Shown in pieces: positions 37,901 through 49,439 of a stretch of 64,000 bases of DNA. The DNA comes from Pycnopodia helianthoides. Lineage: Eukaryota; Echinodermata; Asteroidea; Forcipulatida; Asteriidae. The stretch lies in the NCBI GenBank assembly GCA_032158295.1, contig CM063251.1, positions 20,507,933 to 20,571,932 of the forward strand, written 5' to 3'. The translations under genes were made by a program, and so were the position numbers. Each line of letters starts with the position of its first letter. Within the stretch, counting starts at the first letter, position 1. The notes under the pieces were generated by a model. It was not told where the DNA came from. It made no database searches and was given only the letters and a program-made list of their open reading frames with translations.

Positions 37901-39542
37901 GTTCGTAATTGCGCTAAATGATAACATCTTTTGTTTTGGGGGAAAGTCAAATCGGATCGGGAAATATAGCTTGACTATTTTGACTGATTTTCTCACGAAA
38001 CGGCTTGAATGCAACATGTGAAACTGGTTAGACGATCACGAATTTAGTGCCTGTGTTAACCGATAGTGACGTTTGACCCTATTAACCTTCCTGTGACCCC
38101 CCTCCCTCCCCCATGTATAGCGAGTAAACCCCCATTTCCATCACCCTGATGTATCCATCAGTGTGGCTGGGATCAAATACCTATAATCGATGATATAAGC
38201 CAATTTTGCAAGTTTTTTTTAATGTACAGATTGTCAAATTGATGCGTCTAGGGAGATGCGAACATTTTAATCGAGTGGAAACGTTAAGTTTATCAAGTAA
38301 GGATTGTGTTGCTTTGCGATGAACACTCCTTAAGCGAGATAATGCAGATGTGTTTACCGGTCGGGTGACACCTCTGTAAAAAGACGCTCCATGTTTGCTT
38401 TACCAATAGGTCCAATTTTGTTCCAATGCCAATCAAAATGTAACCCCTCTGACTTTACACTTTACACTTGTTGTTCTTTAAACTCGAAACTCGAGCTTGT
38501 AGTTTTATTTACTTTACCGGCACATGATCTGTTGACAAAGATAATGAAGAGGTGCACAAGTCTTCGTCTTAGGACATTATGAACGCAAGCCCGCAAAACT
38601 GAAATCGCTGAGGGCGCTGCTCTATCATTACGTCACCATACATCGTGTAAAAAATATATTGCGAACTTTCGCACACTGTAGTTTCATAACCGTCACATGT
38701 TTCATGAACGGATGGAATGGACTGTAACGGTGTTAGTTTCTACTTCCGTGTCCAGTGAGGAGGTTGAACGGACGAACATTCGTCAAAGAAAAATGTTGTT
38801 TACCTCAACACAAAACATAGAAAATTTGTTACTAACCATTGTTGGTTTTAATCCGGCGAAATGTTACATACATTCCATGCATTGTATGTTTGCAAGCACC
38901 AAATGTGGTGAAGTTTGTGCTTCTATTATTACCATACGTTATTCTTCCCAAGGGATATTTAACCAGTGTCTAACACATCAAAAGAAATACCTTAAATATC
39001 TCCAAAGTATAGATCAAACCAGTCATATTTTATAGCAGTGCTTTGCACTTTTTTATTTCAGAGGTCACGGTGCATTATAGTTTGAGCTGGTGAAAATGAA
39101 AACACTCCCGCTGTAAAAAGAAAGAAACTAGTTTGAAATGTTTAAGTTTGCTTTTATTTTTTCCTAGTTGATCACACCTCTGGGCTGTCTCACCTACGCT
39201 CTAAACTTGTTATTGTGATGCGGCCATATTTTTATTTCTACTCAATCCTAAAATGAGGCGAGAAGGTAAAATAGTCAGGTCTCTTTGTATAAACAGAGAG
39301 TGATAACTATCAATGTCACTGTGTACACAGAGAACCCAACCAAGGGGACCACATCAAGTATACCGCCACACTCTGGATAAAAAGGGCCCTTATTTTTGGC
39401 TGATGCTCAGAAAATACCGCCTGCAAAATAACAATGTTGTGACGAGTAAAAAAAAATACCCACATTGATTTGACCTTGTCGATGGTGCATGACTCACGTG
39501 CATTAATTGACTGCAACGGAGAATCAAACCATTGGATTCAGC
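34987..39542. other. Intergenic, nothing coding recognised
   Basis: AT-rich DNA with two small perfect or near-perfect hairpins (36301-36350 and 37309-37337). The 112-codon ORF at 38697-39035 has no recognisable domain. About 37600-38100 is more GC-balanced, without clear motifs. Confidence 0.4.
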
Positions 39543-40004
39543 TTAAAGGTAGGGCCATAGATTGGTTTTTGTCAACGTAATGCTAATTTATAGGCGCAGT
39601 TATCAAGAAAGACACAATAAAAGTCACACGTGAAAGTTTCAGCTGAATACAGTGTCTACTTGCTGAGAAAACAGCAACAACAACAAAAACGTCACGGTAT
39701 TTTCACATGAAAGCCGAATTCATAATCACGTTTAGAAAGGTGACAGCGGGTACCAACCGCATCTCAGGCTGCAGCATTCTTGGATGGACACCAACCCTCA
39801 GAAATCTGATAAACGAGTCAGGCATGAACCGTTTCTCAGATTCAAATACTTTTGGGGTGAACAAAAATTATCCAAACCGTATGACTTCGAAGGGAACCCT
39901 TTCTCAAAATAATTTATGGTATCAACAGCTGCAGTGCTTTCACCTATACGTTTTCATGGCCATCAATATTGTTGAGTACTTACCAATCTATCACATTACC
40001 TTCA
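39543..40004 (+). mobile_element. Interspersed repeat, TTAA family, ~460 bp
   Basis: Begins TTAAAGGTAGGGCCATAGAT. Its first ~290 bp match 58402-58690 (shared AACGTAATGCT, ACAATAAAAGTCAC, CTACTTGCTGAGAAAACAGC and GTGACAGCGGGTACCAACCG). Its last ~150 bp match the tails of the repeats at 46600-47120 and 30109-30471 (CAACAGCTGCAGTGCTTTCA, GTTTTCATGGCCATCAAT). The 3' end is decayed. The 103-codon ORF here is not preserved in the other copies. Confidence 0.7.
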
Positions 40005-40539
40005 AAGAATGGATGTAGTTTGGGTAATTATTATTTTTAATTATTCATATGCTTGCTAGAGATTTTACACTTTCAAATCAAACTCGTGTCTTGAATACCG
40101 GATTTCGTAAGGCAAAAAGGGAATAAGGAGTAATATAAAAAAAAAAACAGTTTACTTTAAATGCCAAAGTGAGATGGTTTAACCATTATTTACAAGTGTT
40201 ACGGGCAAATAGTTACAAATGTGTTCACCATAAGCAAACAATTCATTTATAAACCAACTACGATGTGAAAACTTCCCACTTTTACCTTGACTTTTCGACG
40301 ACAAAAACAAAACATTCTAGAATTGAATTCGATCTGGGAATTCCAATTCGGTGAGGAAACAAGCAGTTTCTTTAAACTTTAAAATGACAATAGGCCTAAT
40401 TCTGTCGCGGGAAAAAAAATATATTGTCTGACAACATCTGACGACATTAAATAAATATTGTGCAAAACTTACGAGGAAGCTAAAGGTATCGGCTGATTAG
40501 AATGGCTTCAACATTTACTGTAATCTTGCCGAAAGTTGG
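40005..40539. other. Intergenic, nothing recognised
   Basis: AT-rich DNA with A runs, between an interspersed repeat and a GC-balanced island. Confidence 0.45.
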
Positions 40540-41720
40540 CAAAGGTCTGTCTTTCAAGACAGGTAGAAAATAACAGAGTTAAGAGGGTGACATTTTGATT
40601 TCGCAGCAATCAAAGCTAACGATCGGTGCAGCCGTTTTTGCCGCGGAGTTCGTTTCTCCGCATTATCTGTGTCAATTTGGCGGGAAAATTCGTCACCATT
40701 ATTGAAATGCATCATTCTACCGCTCGGTAATCTGGAGCGCATTGTAAGTTTATCCTATCCTCGTATTAGCACATCTTTTATTACTCATCTGGTATGGAAA
40801 CTATATGTTTTCGCATGCCACAATCGCTTCACATCCCTATTGCAAAATGTGTCATACGGCAAATAGAACTCCAATTAAGAGCTCCCAAAGCCGGGCAAAC
40901 TTGCGCCGGTTCTGCGGCAAGATTGATGGGGAGTCGGGGCGCGTCGGGTTCAGCTCGCGCTATACTCTCCCAGGTACAGCCAGCCCCACTTCCCTGGAAA
41001 ATTCTATTAGGGGCAAGTTCATGTTGTGAATTTTTCCACTTGATTCTACACGAAGGATGGTGTGAAAGTACTTTCATGGTTAAATTATCATCTCCTTTTT
41101 GCCCCGAAGGGATGAAGCAGAGGCAAGCCCCCGTTCGCTGGATGCTGTCTGCATTATCACGGGGTTCTGTCACAACTGGTCTGCGGTGCAGCCCGTCATT
41201 TCCCCGGCAGAGCCCTGATTAAAGCTTGGCCGTCACCGCACCGTGACAGGAATAGGAAGCACACATTGAAAGCACAACTGAGTTTCAACCATAACCATTA
41301 CATCAAGCGGGAATCACACACGCCTTCTGCCCAATCAGCACGGCGTGTTCCAGGGCGAGCAGCCTGGTCACAACAACCCCCCAAAAAATACAAAAACTAG
41401 CGACTCTCTCCGTCCCCCAAACATCGCGTCAAAGCTAATTTTTACACACTCGCCACGACAACCGGCAAGCTTCGCCGTTCACGCGGCGTCCTCGGCGGTA
41501 CATTTTTTTCCCCGGCATTGCCGCTGGCTAGAGAGGAAATCATTTTCTCCATGATCGGCGAGACATCAAGAGGAATAAATATCGCTTCTTCGTTTCAATT
41601 TCTAACTTTCGAATGTGCTTATAATCTCATCCTGCGATTGTCTCTCCACACATGTCCTTAAGATTGCACTTTGATTCCTAATTGATGGGACTTTAAACTT
41701 TAATTAAACGGGAACAGCAG
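40540..41720. promoter_or_regulatory. Candidate Hox regulatory island
   Basis: About 1.2 kb of non-repetitive, GC-balanced sequence in an AT-rich desert 12 kb downstream of Hox1. It holds a Hox/Pbx-type AGATTGATGG at 40920-40929 (labial-type autoregulatory sites have this form), a TGACAG Meis/Prep-type core near 41244, an E2F-type TTTGGCGGGAAAA at 40676-40688, a GATA-type motif near 40663, and AATTAAAC/CTAATTGATG homeobox cores near 41680-41710. The short ORFs on both strands have no family. The regulatory role is inferred from composition, motifs and position. Confidence 0.4.
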
Positions 41721-42002
41721 CCTCTAGACTGAGATGTTCGTCTACAGAAATTCAAAACAAGGTACAAAAAGTGTCATGACCTGTGAGCCAGTGTATCTAG
41801 GTCACTGTTGAAGAAAAAACTTGAATTCCTGTGAATTTGTGACAATACAGAACGATTCGGCGTGAAAATTTATATTGTATTAAAACTATGGTAATTTTCA
41901 AATTGTTTTCAACGATATAAAAACAATACATGAGCCATAAATCAAACATAAAACATAGCTTACAATTTCATAATAAGTTTTACAAAACCAGTTTAGATTT
42001 GC

Positions 42003-42033
42003 ACAACAACAACACAAATAACAACAACAAATC

Positions 42034-42073
<40 letters not shown>

Positions 42074-42119
42074 GCAGTAGTAGCAGCAGCATCATCAACA
42101 ACAACATCAACAGTAACAC

Positions 42120-42178
<59 letters not shown>

Positions 42179-42218
42179 ACAACAGCAGCAGCAGCAGCAA
42201 GCAACAACAACAACAACC
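42003..42218. repeat. Non-coding (CAA)n/(CAG)n tract, ~215 bp
   Basis: Imperfect trinucleotide array of CAA with blocks of CAG and a few other triplets. It produces long low-complexity ORFs on both strands (Leu- and Val-rich on minus, Thr/Ala/Asn-rich on plus). These are artefacts of the triplet repeat; there is no exon context. Confidence 0.9.
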
Positions 42219-43292
42219 AGCCTATGTTCATGTTAGATTTGTATACGCAATGTACAAAAACAAGCAAATTATAAACAAATCTAACATTTGTGTTTACATT
42301 CTCTACTATGGGAGCATTTGTAATATGCTCGTATATTAAAACTCGTATGCCTAATTATTGTGTCTCAAAATAAGCACTTTGCTCAATTAGATGGTTTAAG
42401 AGACAATCTTGAACTATTTCTCGAAGCTCCTTTTTGCAGTCAATCGATCAGGCCAAACAACCTCGTACCCTCACCTCAAACCGTTGGGTGTGATTCAAAC
42501 AGCTTTCATATTGTGTTCCGGATGACTTTTATGTTGGTTTTAATTAATCAATAAACATCTGCCCATGACCCTATCAAAAGTACAATACTTTTGTATATTC
42601 ACTATAAAACATTCAGCGCTATATTATAAAACTTGTTTAATTTTCTAGAGCCATTGTCTGCAAGTTGAGTTTTAGAACTCGTACTCACGTTTCAAAATTC
42701 CATAACCCCTAAAGCAAGCATAGTATGGCCCCAAAAAATAATTCGACGAATAAAATGGCCTTATTTATAGTAACGTTGAAGCGGAGGTCAGCGCAGAATC
42801 AAGGAACTTTTTTTTGCCCTGAGAGCCATTCTGACAAGTTGATGAAAAACACATTTAATACATCATTAATCACACTTAGCCAGCGTTTAATGCACTAAAA
42901 CCGTAGTGCAAATGCGGTCATGTTGAATTTAGAAGGCTGACCCCCCCCCCCTCACAAAAGGGTGGGGGCGTGGTTTAGATGATTCGTTAGTGCTTTTAAA
43001 AACGTACCTACGGTAGTAGAAATTTTCCCAAAACTATTCTCACACAAATTGGTTTAACAGTACCGTTTTTGTTTCATTCTGTATCACGGCAAAGTGTTAT
43101 CGTTGGTGGAGCTTCGAACTTATAACGTCACAATGAACTTTGACCAGGCTGGTAATTCCTGACTACACTAAGCACTGATTATCATATTGTACAAAATGGT
43201 ACCCGACTTTATTCCCGTCCAGCCTCGGTATGGTTACATTGATAATGAGAACATTCAAGATGGCTGCTCCATTGATGAAAGTCTACGGCTAT

Positions 43293-43424
43293 TTTTGAAA
43301 CAAAGGCTCAGGCTTTGGCTCAGGCTTGGGCCCGTCTGCCTGTCCTGAAGCCCCGTAACGAAAGTGCAACATGACTGACATAGCCTAAGCCGTAGCCTGA
43401 CCCGAAGCCGTAGTTTCGAAAAGG
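43293..43424. repeat. GGCT-rich fold-back element
   Basis: TTTGAAACAAAGGCTCAGGC at the left is matched, inverted, by GCCTGACCCGAAGCCGTAGT plus TTCGAAA at the right. A CGAAGCCGTAGCC block recurs at about 59970-59985, and a related inverted repeat is at 25722-25800. It looks like a small dispersed MITE family. Confidence 0.6.
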
Positions 43425-45789
43425 GCCTTCAAACTACCCAGTCAATAAGCACAGGGTCTTTATTGATCAGCAGAGCTTATCAATAACACGCGTGGATTAT
43501 CTGAAGTTCGGCTTTACACTAAGAATGGACCTCTGGGGTGTGTGAAGTACAAATTACGCAGACAAACTTATAACACTCTATAGCTATGGAACACCGCACC
43601 TGCTATCCCATTTCGGTCTTATCTTTCAAAGCATCTTTCGCTTGACTTAAACTGTATATCTAGTCCCTTTCCTGAACATTTGAGACTGATTTCCCATGCA
43701 TGTGACATTGGCTGTTAATGATTACCAGTGGAAAACATGGATTCTATTTACAGAGTCCAAACATTGTCTGACAAACCTCAGTCGGAAACCGACTTCAAGA
43801 TTTGTGGCTCACCGACGCCACACTGAGAGAAAACATGGTCGGTCTGCATGTCCAACGCAGAGAGCCCGAGCTTTTGCCAAAATCCACGGCCGCACAAGTT
43901 GGCAATAAGTTTCCTCTAGAATTATCAACGAAGGTGCAAATGTTACACCGGGACTTCGGTGCGAGACTATTCTTCAATCACACCCACACACACAAAATTG
44001 TGTATATGTGCTGTGTGTGTCACATCTTATTAGTTGGTGAACATGTAGGTTCTTTACAGAGTTTTTAAGATTGATGGATTTTTGCAGAAAGGTGTCGAGG
44101 CTGTGACGTGACACGTAAGGGGGCGGGGTCTCAGCAAAATGGGGAGTTATTGGGTTTCAAATTAGCTAAGAGTTGATTTGAAGAATCGATTTGAGAATAG
44201 ATTTGAAAACATTATTAACGTTCATCAGATAATCAGGGTTAGTACATAGGCACAATATTGATTGTTTTAATCAAGCGATGAATATCCTGAATCCACTCAA
44301 ACCCTGAGCACAAAGACTAGTTGTAATAGAGCTGTAGTTTTGTCCATGTTCACCCTCCATACCCAAGCTTACCATCGTTGGAAAGAGAAAGATCGGATCT
44401 TCCCATTAATGCTTAAATAATAAAAGATTGATGTTATGCAATCCCTTCAAATTGGAGTGGAAAGATCCGAAATGCCAAACAGCTACGGAGCGCCCTATAG
44501 TTGTGTACAAGAAAGTGTTCGAGTTTATAGATCACACTGAGGAAACAACGACCAAGAACGTTGATTTATTTGCCGATCTCAATATTTTGGAGAATATAGA
44601 TAAGGGAATTCAATGATATAGACATTTTTAATTACTCATTTTGATGTAAAGCAATATCTTCAAGGTGATAATAAAGTTTGTAAAAAGGGCCTTTGAACGG
44701 ATTGATCTTTCTGTAGTGTAGAATATGTGCTTCACGCTTGAGTAATAAAACAATATTCGATCACCAGCAGTTGTTTATGTCCAAACAATTCGGTAACGAG
44801 AGGGTTAATCTCTTTTTTTAAATAAACCTCAGCAAATAGTGTAAAAAAGAAGCTTTTTGTTGTTAAATTTTCGAAAATATTTTGTCGTTCACTTATTTAA
44901 TGGGGGCAAGTGAGCAAAACGTCCACAGGGTGTAAGCAAAAATGGCCTGTTGGAATACAAACACAAGATGATAATAGACAAACGACAACTCAAGCAGAGT
45001 CACTTCTGTATTTTTATTGAAAGGGTTCCCGGTGAAAACAAGAAATAACAATTAAACAAATGATCGTAAAGCCGTTAGCTACCTAGACCATTTTTGCAAG
45101 CTGACCTTTAGTGCGATTTCTGATTCGTGAAACTAGTCGAAGTCGGGGTGTCATCTATGCTGCAATCATCTGACACTCTTGTCAACGGGTTGACTGATGG
45201 GTAGGCAAATGTGGTTGACAAACTCCGAAAGTGTTAGGACGGGGGAAGGGAAAGCTTCCTCCTACAAAAATGCTCACACTGTTTTCCTTGACTGAATATT
45301 ATGGGGTTTTCTTTGACTCTATACTGCTAGTTTGATATTTCTGTCGTTCCTTATTCGTCCCTGATTTGTGGACATTTTTGAGCAGGACCTGGTTTAGTTT
45401 ATCCTTCTCCAAATCAACCCATTGCAACCAAACTGAGGCTCCGTTTAAATGCATGCTAGTTCGAACTATCATTTGTTATTTTGTATACAGGACACCTGTT
45501 TGAGATGGGTTTAGGATTTAGTTTTCGTTTGACAGGTCCAGAAATATGCCAATACAAATGTTCCCGGCCCGTCTTCAACGCAATCGACCAGTTGGTTTTT
45601 AAAGGATCCTGCAAAATCCTCCTCTATGGAGCAATTGTAACCGAATTGCTGTTGGATCCAAAACACCTTTTAAGATTTGTATCTCTGGAGATGGAATGAA
45701 GAAATTAATGCAGCTTTTGTGTTATCATGATTTGTTCAACAATCATTGACATCCAAAGAAAGGCTTAATGTACACTCCAAAAGCTCCCA

Positions 45790-45985
45790 GGTCAAAGTTG
45801 AACCGGTTTCGGGTCGCGCAAGGCCTGATCCATTTATGGGTCATTGTGACCAGGAACCTGTGTCAAAATTACGCAGAATCTGAAAAAAAATCCCTTTTTT
45901 TTTTACAAGTTTTCGGGTCAACCTGACCCGGAAATGGGTCAGGCCCCGGTCAATTCTGACCCCTGGGGTCAATTCTGACCTAGAG
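45790..45985. repeat. GGGTCA-rich dispersed repeat, copy 1
   Basis: Repeated GGGTCA/TGACCC words (TTTCGGGTCGCG, GGCCTGATCCATTTATGGGT, CAACCTGACCCGGAAATGGG). It resembles 52070-52250, which has TTTCGGGTCCCGCGGGGCCT, GACCCATTTCTGATCC and CTGACCTAGAAACGG. Both contain palindromic stretches. Confidence 0.6.
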
Positions 45986-46599
45986 TTTAAAGAGTGTATA
46001 TCACGTGGGAGGGGGGAGGGGACTTCTGAAGTGAGATCAGACAATTTCCGCTGAAGGCAACACATTGATTCAACTGTGGAAGGAACAGTTCGGTACCTCA
46101 AGGGACATTTTTGCTTTAACAGCAGTAACTTGCGATGCACTATACCCCCTGAGAAGTCCATCGTGAACGTTTCAGAGCGAATGTGTTTTCTTCGTGAAAA
46201 TGGTCTGGGAATGACTGTCTGTAAATTGCCCTGCTTAACATGAGGGTTCTCGTTGATCTTGGAGTCAAAACCTAAGATGTCGAAATGAAAGACGAACGAT
46301 GTGTAGGTGGGGTCTTTAGGGAGATATCCTCCAAATTATACGACACATTTCTTGCTGTTCTTTATGTTCTTCCTTGAAAAACCACCGTTCAAAATGTTGT
46401 TTTTTATTGAAACATTTGTATAGATTTAAAGGCAAAATATATCTTGGGACCCTTCGTTCGTTTTAATCTTATATAGATGTAGATATATACAAGAAAACTA
46501 ACCTATGAAAATTTCAAAATTTAAGGTGGTGGCATTTTGAAGATATCGCCGAAAACCTTGAGCGGTTATGTCCACGCAAGAAGATTAACCCGTCAATGG
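45986..46599. other. Intergenic, nothing recognised
   Basis: AT-rich DNA without ORFs or repeats that I can support. Confidence 0.45.
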
Positions 46600-47120
46600 A
46601 ATACTCAATCTGAAAAACGTTGCATGCAGAAACGTTTCTTAGATTGAAATGTTTTTCGAATCCCTCTCTCTTAGACCACATTCCTTTCGAAGGGAATCGT
46701 TTCTCAACATGTTATACATTAGGAAAAACTATAATAAATAATAGTAAACTTGCGGGTACAACCATGTGTAAATCTCTTTTGTTTGAGTGTTGGCTCTGAG
46801 AAGAGCCGGTTTGGTCTCGACGTTTCGAACAGTATACTCTGCTCGTCTTCATTCTCAAGACGAGCAGAGTATACTGTTCGAAACGTCGAGACCAAACCGG
46901 CTCTTTTCAGAGCCAACACTCAAACAAAAGAGAATTACACATGGTTGTACCCGCAAGTTTACTATTAATTATTTATAGTTTTTCCTATTTGTCCACACCA
47001 TGCAAAGCTTCAAACAATATTTATGTTATACATTATCAGCAGCTGCAGTGCTTCTTACCCAGTAAGTTTTCATGGTCATTAATTTTTGGAGTAATTACCA
47101 AAGGTGTACCCTCCTTTTAA
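46600..47120 (+). mobile_element. TTAA-family interspersed repeat, interrupted by a fold-back
   Basis: The left part (to about 46721: TCGAAGGGAATCGTTTCTCA) and the right part (from about 47023: CATTATCAGCAGCTGCAGTG, GTTTTCATGGTCATTAATTT, ending CTTTTAA at 47120) are collinear with the repeats at 39543-40004 and 30109-30471. The sequence between them is an insertion that includes the fold-back. The left boundary is uncertain. Confidence 0.65.
46721..46986. repeat. Near-perfect fold-back with ~129-bp arms and histone-type stem-loops
   Basis: Arms 46721-46849 and 46857-46986 are almost exact inverted copies around a 7-nt centre (CATTCTC). Both arms contain a 6-bp stem with a 4-nt loop identical in form to the metazoan histone mRNA 3' stem-loop. 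On the plus strand it is GGCTCT-TTTC-AGAGCC at 46899-46914; on the minus strand it is GGCTCT-TCTC-AGAGCC at 46807-46792. Each is preceded by an ACCAAACC-type flank and followed by an A/G-rich AAACAAAAGAGA-type block, similar to the histone downstream element. The mirror ORFs here (63-66 codons) are by-products of the palindrome. The element interrupts an older repeat. Confidence 0.9.
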
Positions 47121-47658
47121 CATAAATATATATATAGGCTTTTTTACAACCTAGACTTTTGTTCTTAATTATAGTGACTGAATTGTTGTTCAGGGACCGG
47201 TTTGCATAGAAAATGAAATTGCAACAACTTGAATTAAAAAATTCGGCTTAACGAACCGACGTATTTATGAACAGCGTTACGGTAAGTTGGACAGGCCAGT
47301 AATTACAACATTCAAGCCATATACCATCGAGTAGCAGTACATGAGTCAGACGGCTGTTTGATTTTAATGTCAATTCGGAAAAGAAGACGGAAAACGAAGG
47401 AACCAAAATAATGTGGACAAAAATGAGCGGTTTCCCTGTGGATTTGAAAGCAATTAAAATTAATTACTGAACTATTATAATTATACGTTTGTTTTATTTA
47501 TTTTTTTATTTTTGCAGAATACTATTCGTAGTACTCTCAGACGCTCAACCGCACTAAGTCTGCAATAATATTATTTTTTTAATGTTTTATTTTCAAACAA
47601 TATTGTGTTTTTCTCTTTGAAAGTCAAGACACTCTGTATATCCTTGGTAGCACAACTT
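47121..47658. other. Intergenic, nothing recognised
   Basis: AT-rich, with T runs; no gene or repeat structure that I can support. Confidence 0.45.
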
Positions 47659-47816
47659 ATCCTTACCCTACATCCCTTGCTGCCTAGACTTAGCCCTAGC
47701 ACTAGCCCTAAACTTAATCATGGGCTTTACTTCACACAAATCCTAACTCTAAACCAAAACCCAACCCTTAGCCTATCCTAACCAGAACCTTACCCTAACC
47801 CTAGCGAAAACTAATC
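47659..47816. repeat. Degenerate telomere-like (CCCTAA-type) tract
   Basis: Dense CCCTA/CCTAAC words (TTACCCTA, TAGCCCTAGC, ACTAGCCCTAAAC, CTTACCCTAACCCTAGC) over about 160 bp, interrupted and not in perfect six-base register. It may be an old interstitial telomeric sequence or a chance low-complexity tract. Confidence 0.5.
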
Positions 47817-48500
47817 GAACCAGGGTGTGTTTTCGCAGTCATAACTGTTTCAGGTTTTCTTTACCTGCTGCTACCTGTCGAGTCATTAAACATAGTTGTT
47901 AGCATCAGTCACGAGAGACAGCCCAGTCCAGCTTGAAAACATACAACACACATAGAACAGTCGTCGACGTCACCCCCATAATAATAAAGCGCGCTATGCA
48001 CATCGAGGGCTGGATCTTAAGCGACCCGATGAGCCGCCATCGAGTCTCTTTTTCTGTACTCCCAAGACACCAGCCATCATCTCCAGAGATTCTTCCGGCC
48101 TGGTTCCCCACGCTGAAATTCCCACTGATCCTTAGCAATCCAACATGTTCATTGAAACAGGAACTCCCAATAACAAGTTTTCATGGTAGATATTAAATTA
48201 TCTCTACAATTATTGCACAGGTATTTTAATATTTCAACACGTCGATCCTCCCAAATGTTGCAAGTGTAGGAAATCAATAAACCGTGCAGTTGGTGATGTA
48301 CGCTTAGACTGATGGACACAATGGAGAAGAATTTGTACAGCTTCGAGAATTGATATAAACGTGCACTTGCCAAATTATACATTTTTTACAAAGTTTGATT
48401 TAATGAGTAACATTGACAACTGCTAGTCAATCTAACAAAGAGTCAGAGGTGAGCAAGACGTCTAATCGGCCAGAGAACATTTTAGGCTGGTATTATAAAG
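47817..48500. other. Intergenic, nothing recognised
   Basis: GC-moderate stretch with overlapping chance ORFs of 77-87 codons on both strands; no known family. Confidence 0.4.
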
Positions 48501-49260
48501 TCTGCCAGTAACCAGTCAGCAATTAAGACTCTGTCAGCCTAAACCCGCCAGCAAGCCAGCCAACCAGCCAGTGAGTTGTTCAGCAATAAAGCCAGTCTAT
48601 TCGTTTTCCAACCACAGCCATCCAACGAGAAAGATTGTCTGTCAGAAAGCTTACCAGCCACGGAGGAAAACAAATCAGTTAGTAACTTCTGCTGTAGTTA
48701 TATACCCATTTTGTCGTATTATTAATAATATTCATTAAGTTGTTCATATCTTATGTGTTTAAAAAGTAATGAAAACTCTGCATTATAATCAGGGTCATGC
48801 AACCCATCTGCCAGTCAGAAAGACACCAGGCGAACCAGTCGATCATTAAGTCACTCAATCAGCCAGTCGGGGATATCCAGCACTAGCCAGCCAGAAATCT
48901 GCTCACCTAGCCAGCCAGCAGTCGGTCTGTCAACCAGCCATTTCTGTGTCAGCCAGATAGTCAGATTTGTCACAGCCAGCAAGCCGGACAGACAATTAAA
49001 CCTCAGCCAGCCAGCATGTCATTCAGCTCGCTTTACAAGCCAACTAATCATTCAATAACCCCTGGCAATCAACAGGCCAGCAGTCCTACAGCCATCCATC
49101 CAGCCTTTTAGCCAGCCAGTCAGTCGATAACCCAACCAACCAGCCAGCCAGCCAGCCAGCCACCAACAAGCCACTCAGCCAATTCAGTTAACCAGCCAGT
49201 GTTTATCAGTCAACTGTCATCATTAAACAGGCCACAATATCAGCCAGTCAGACTATACCG
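48501..49260. repeat. Degenerate CAGC/CAGT (GCCAGCCAG) low-complexity tract
   Basis: Frequent CCAGCCAG, CCAGTCAG and CAACCAGCC words, with the most regular part (CAGCCAGCCAGCCAGCCA) near 49140-49165. About 100 bp near 48690-48790 is non-repetitive. This is an old tetranucleotide-derived expansion without a conserved frame. Confidence 0.75.
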
Positions 49261-49439
49261 CTTGCAAAACAGGCAGCTCGTTTCATTTGGTTATAGCTAT
49301 GGTTATATAAAAATCTGCAAGTTAGCCGTCCAGTCCTTCAGTCACTCAGTTAATCAAATATATCAGTATACATCCCTGAGGCATTCGGTGTTTACAATCG
49401 TCAGTTCACTATTGATGGCAACCATTGCCTGACAACCAT

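Larger units (their letters stand above)
41721..45789. other. Intergenic with simple repeats, no gene recognised
   Basis: Contains the CAA/CAG tract at 42003-42218 and the fold-back at 43293-43424, listed separately. The ORFs of 60-88 codons near 43700-44616 have no recognised family. A 62-codon ORF at 44428-44616 has protein-like composition but no match I know. Confidence 0.4.

Noticed and set aside
41898..42274. Long Leu-, Val- and Thr-rich ORFs on both strands
   Set aside because: Artefact of the CAA/CAG trinucleotide tract; no exon context.
44428..44616. 62-codon ORF with protein-like composition
   Set aside because: No family recognised and no splice or neighbour context; kept only as a remark.
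46850..46890. Hammerhead-ribozyme-like core (stem GAGCAG-AGTATA-CTGTTC followed by GAAAC) in the fold-back
   Set aside because: The CUGANGA half of the core is broken in both arms (CTCAAGA, ATGAAGA) and there is an extra base before the stem, so it is not a supportable ribozyme.
46719..46978. Mirror 63-66 codon ORFs with almost the same protein on both strands
   Set aside because: Direct result of the near-perfect palindrome, not a gene pair.
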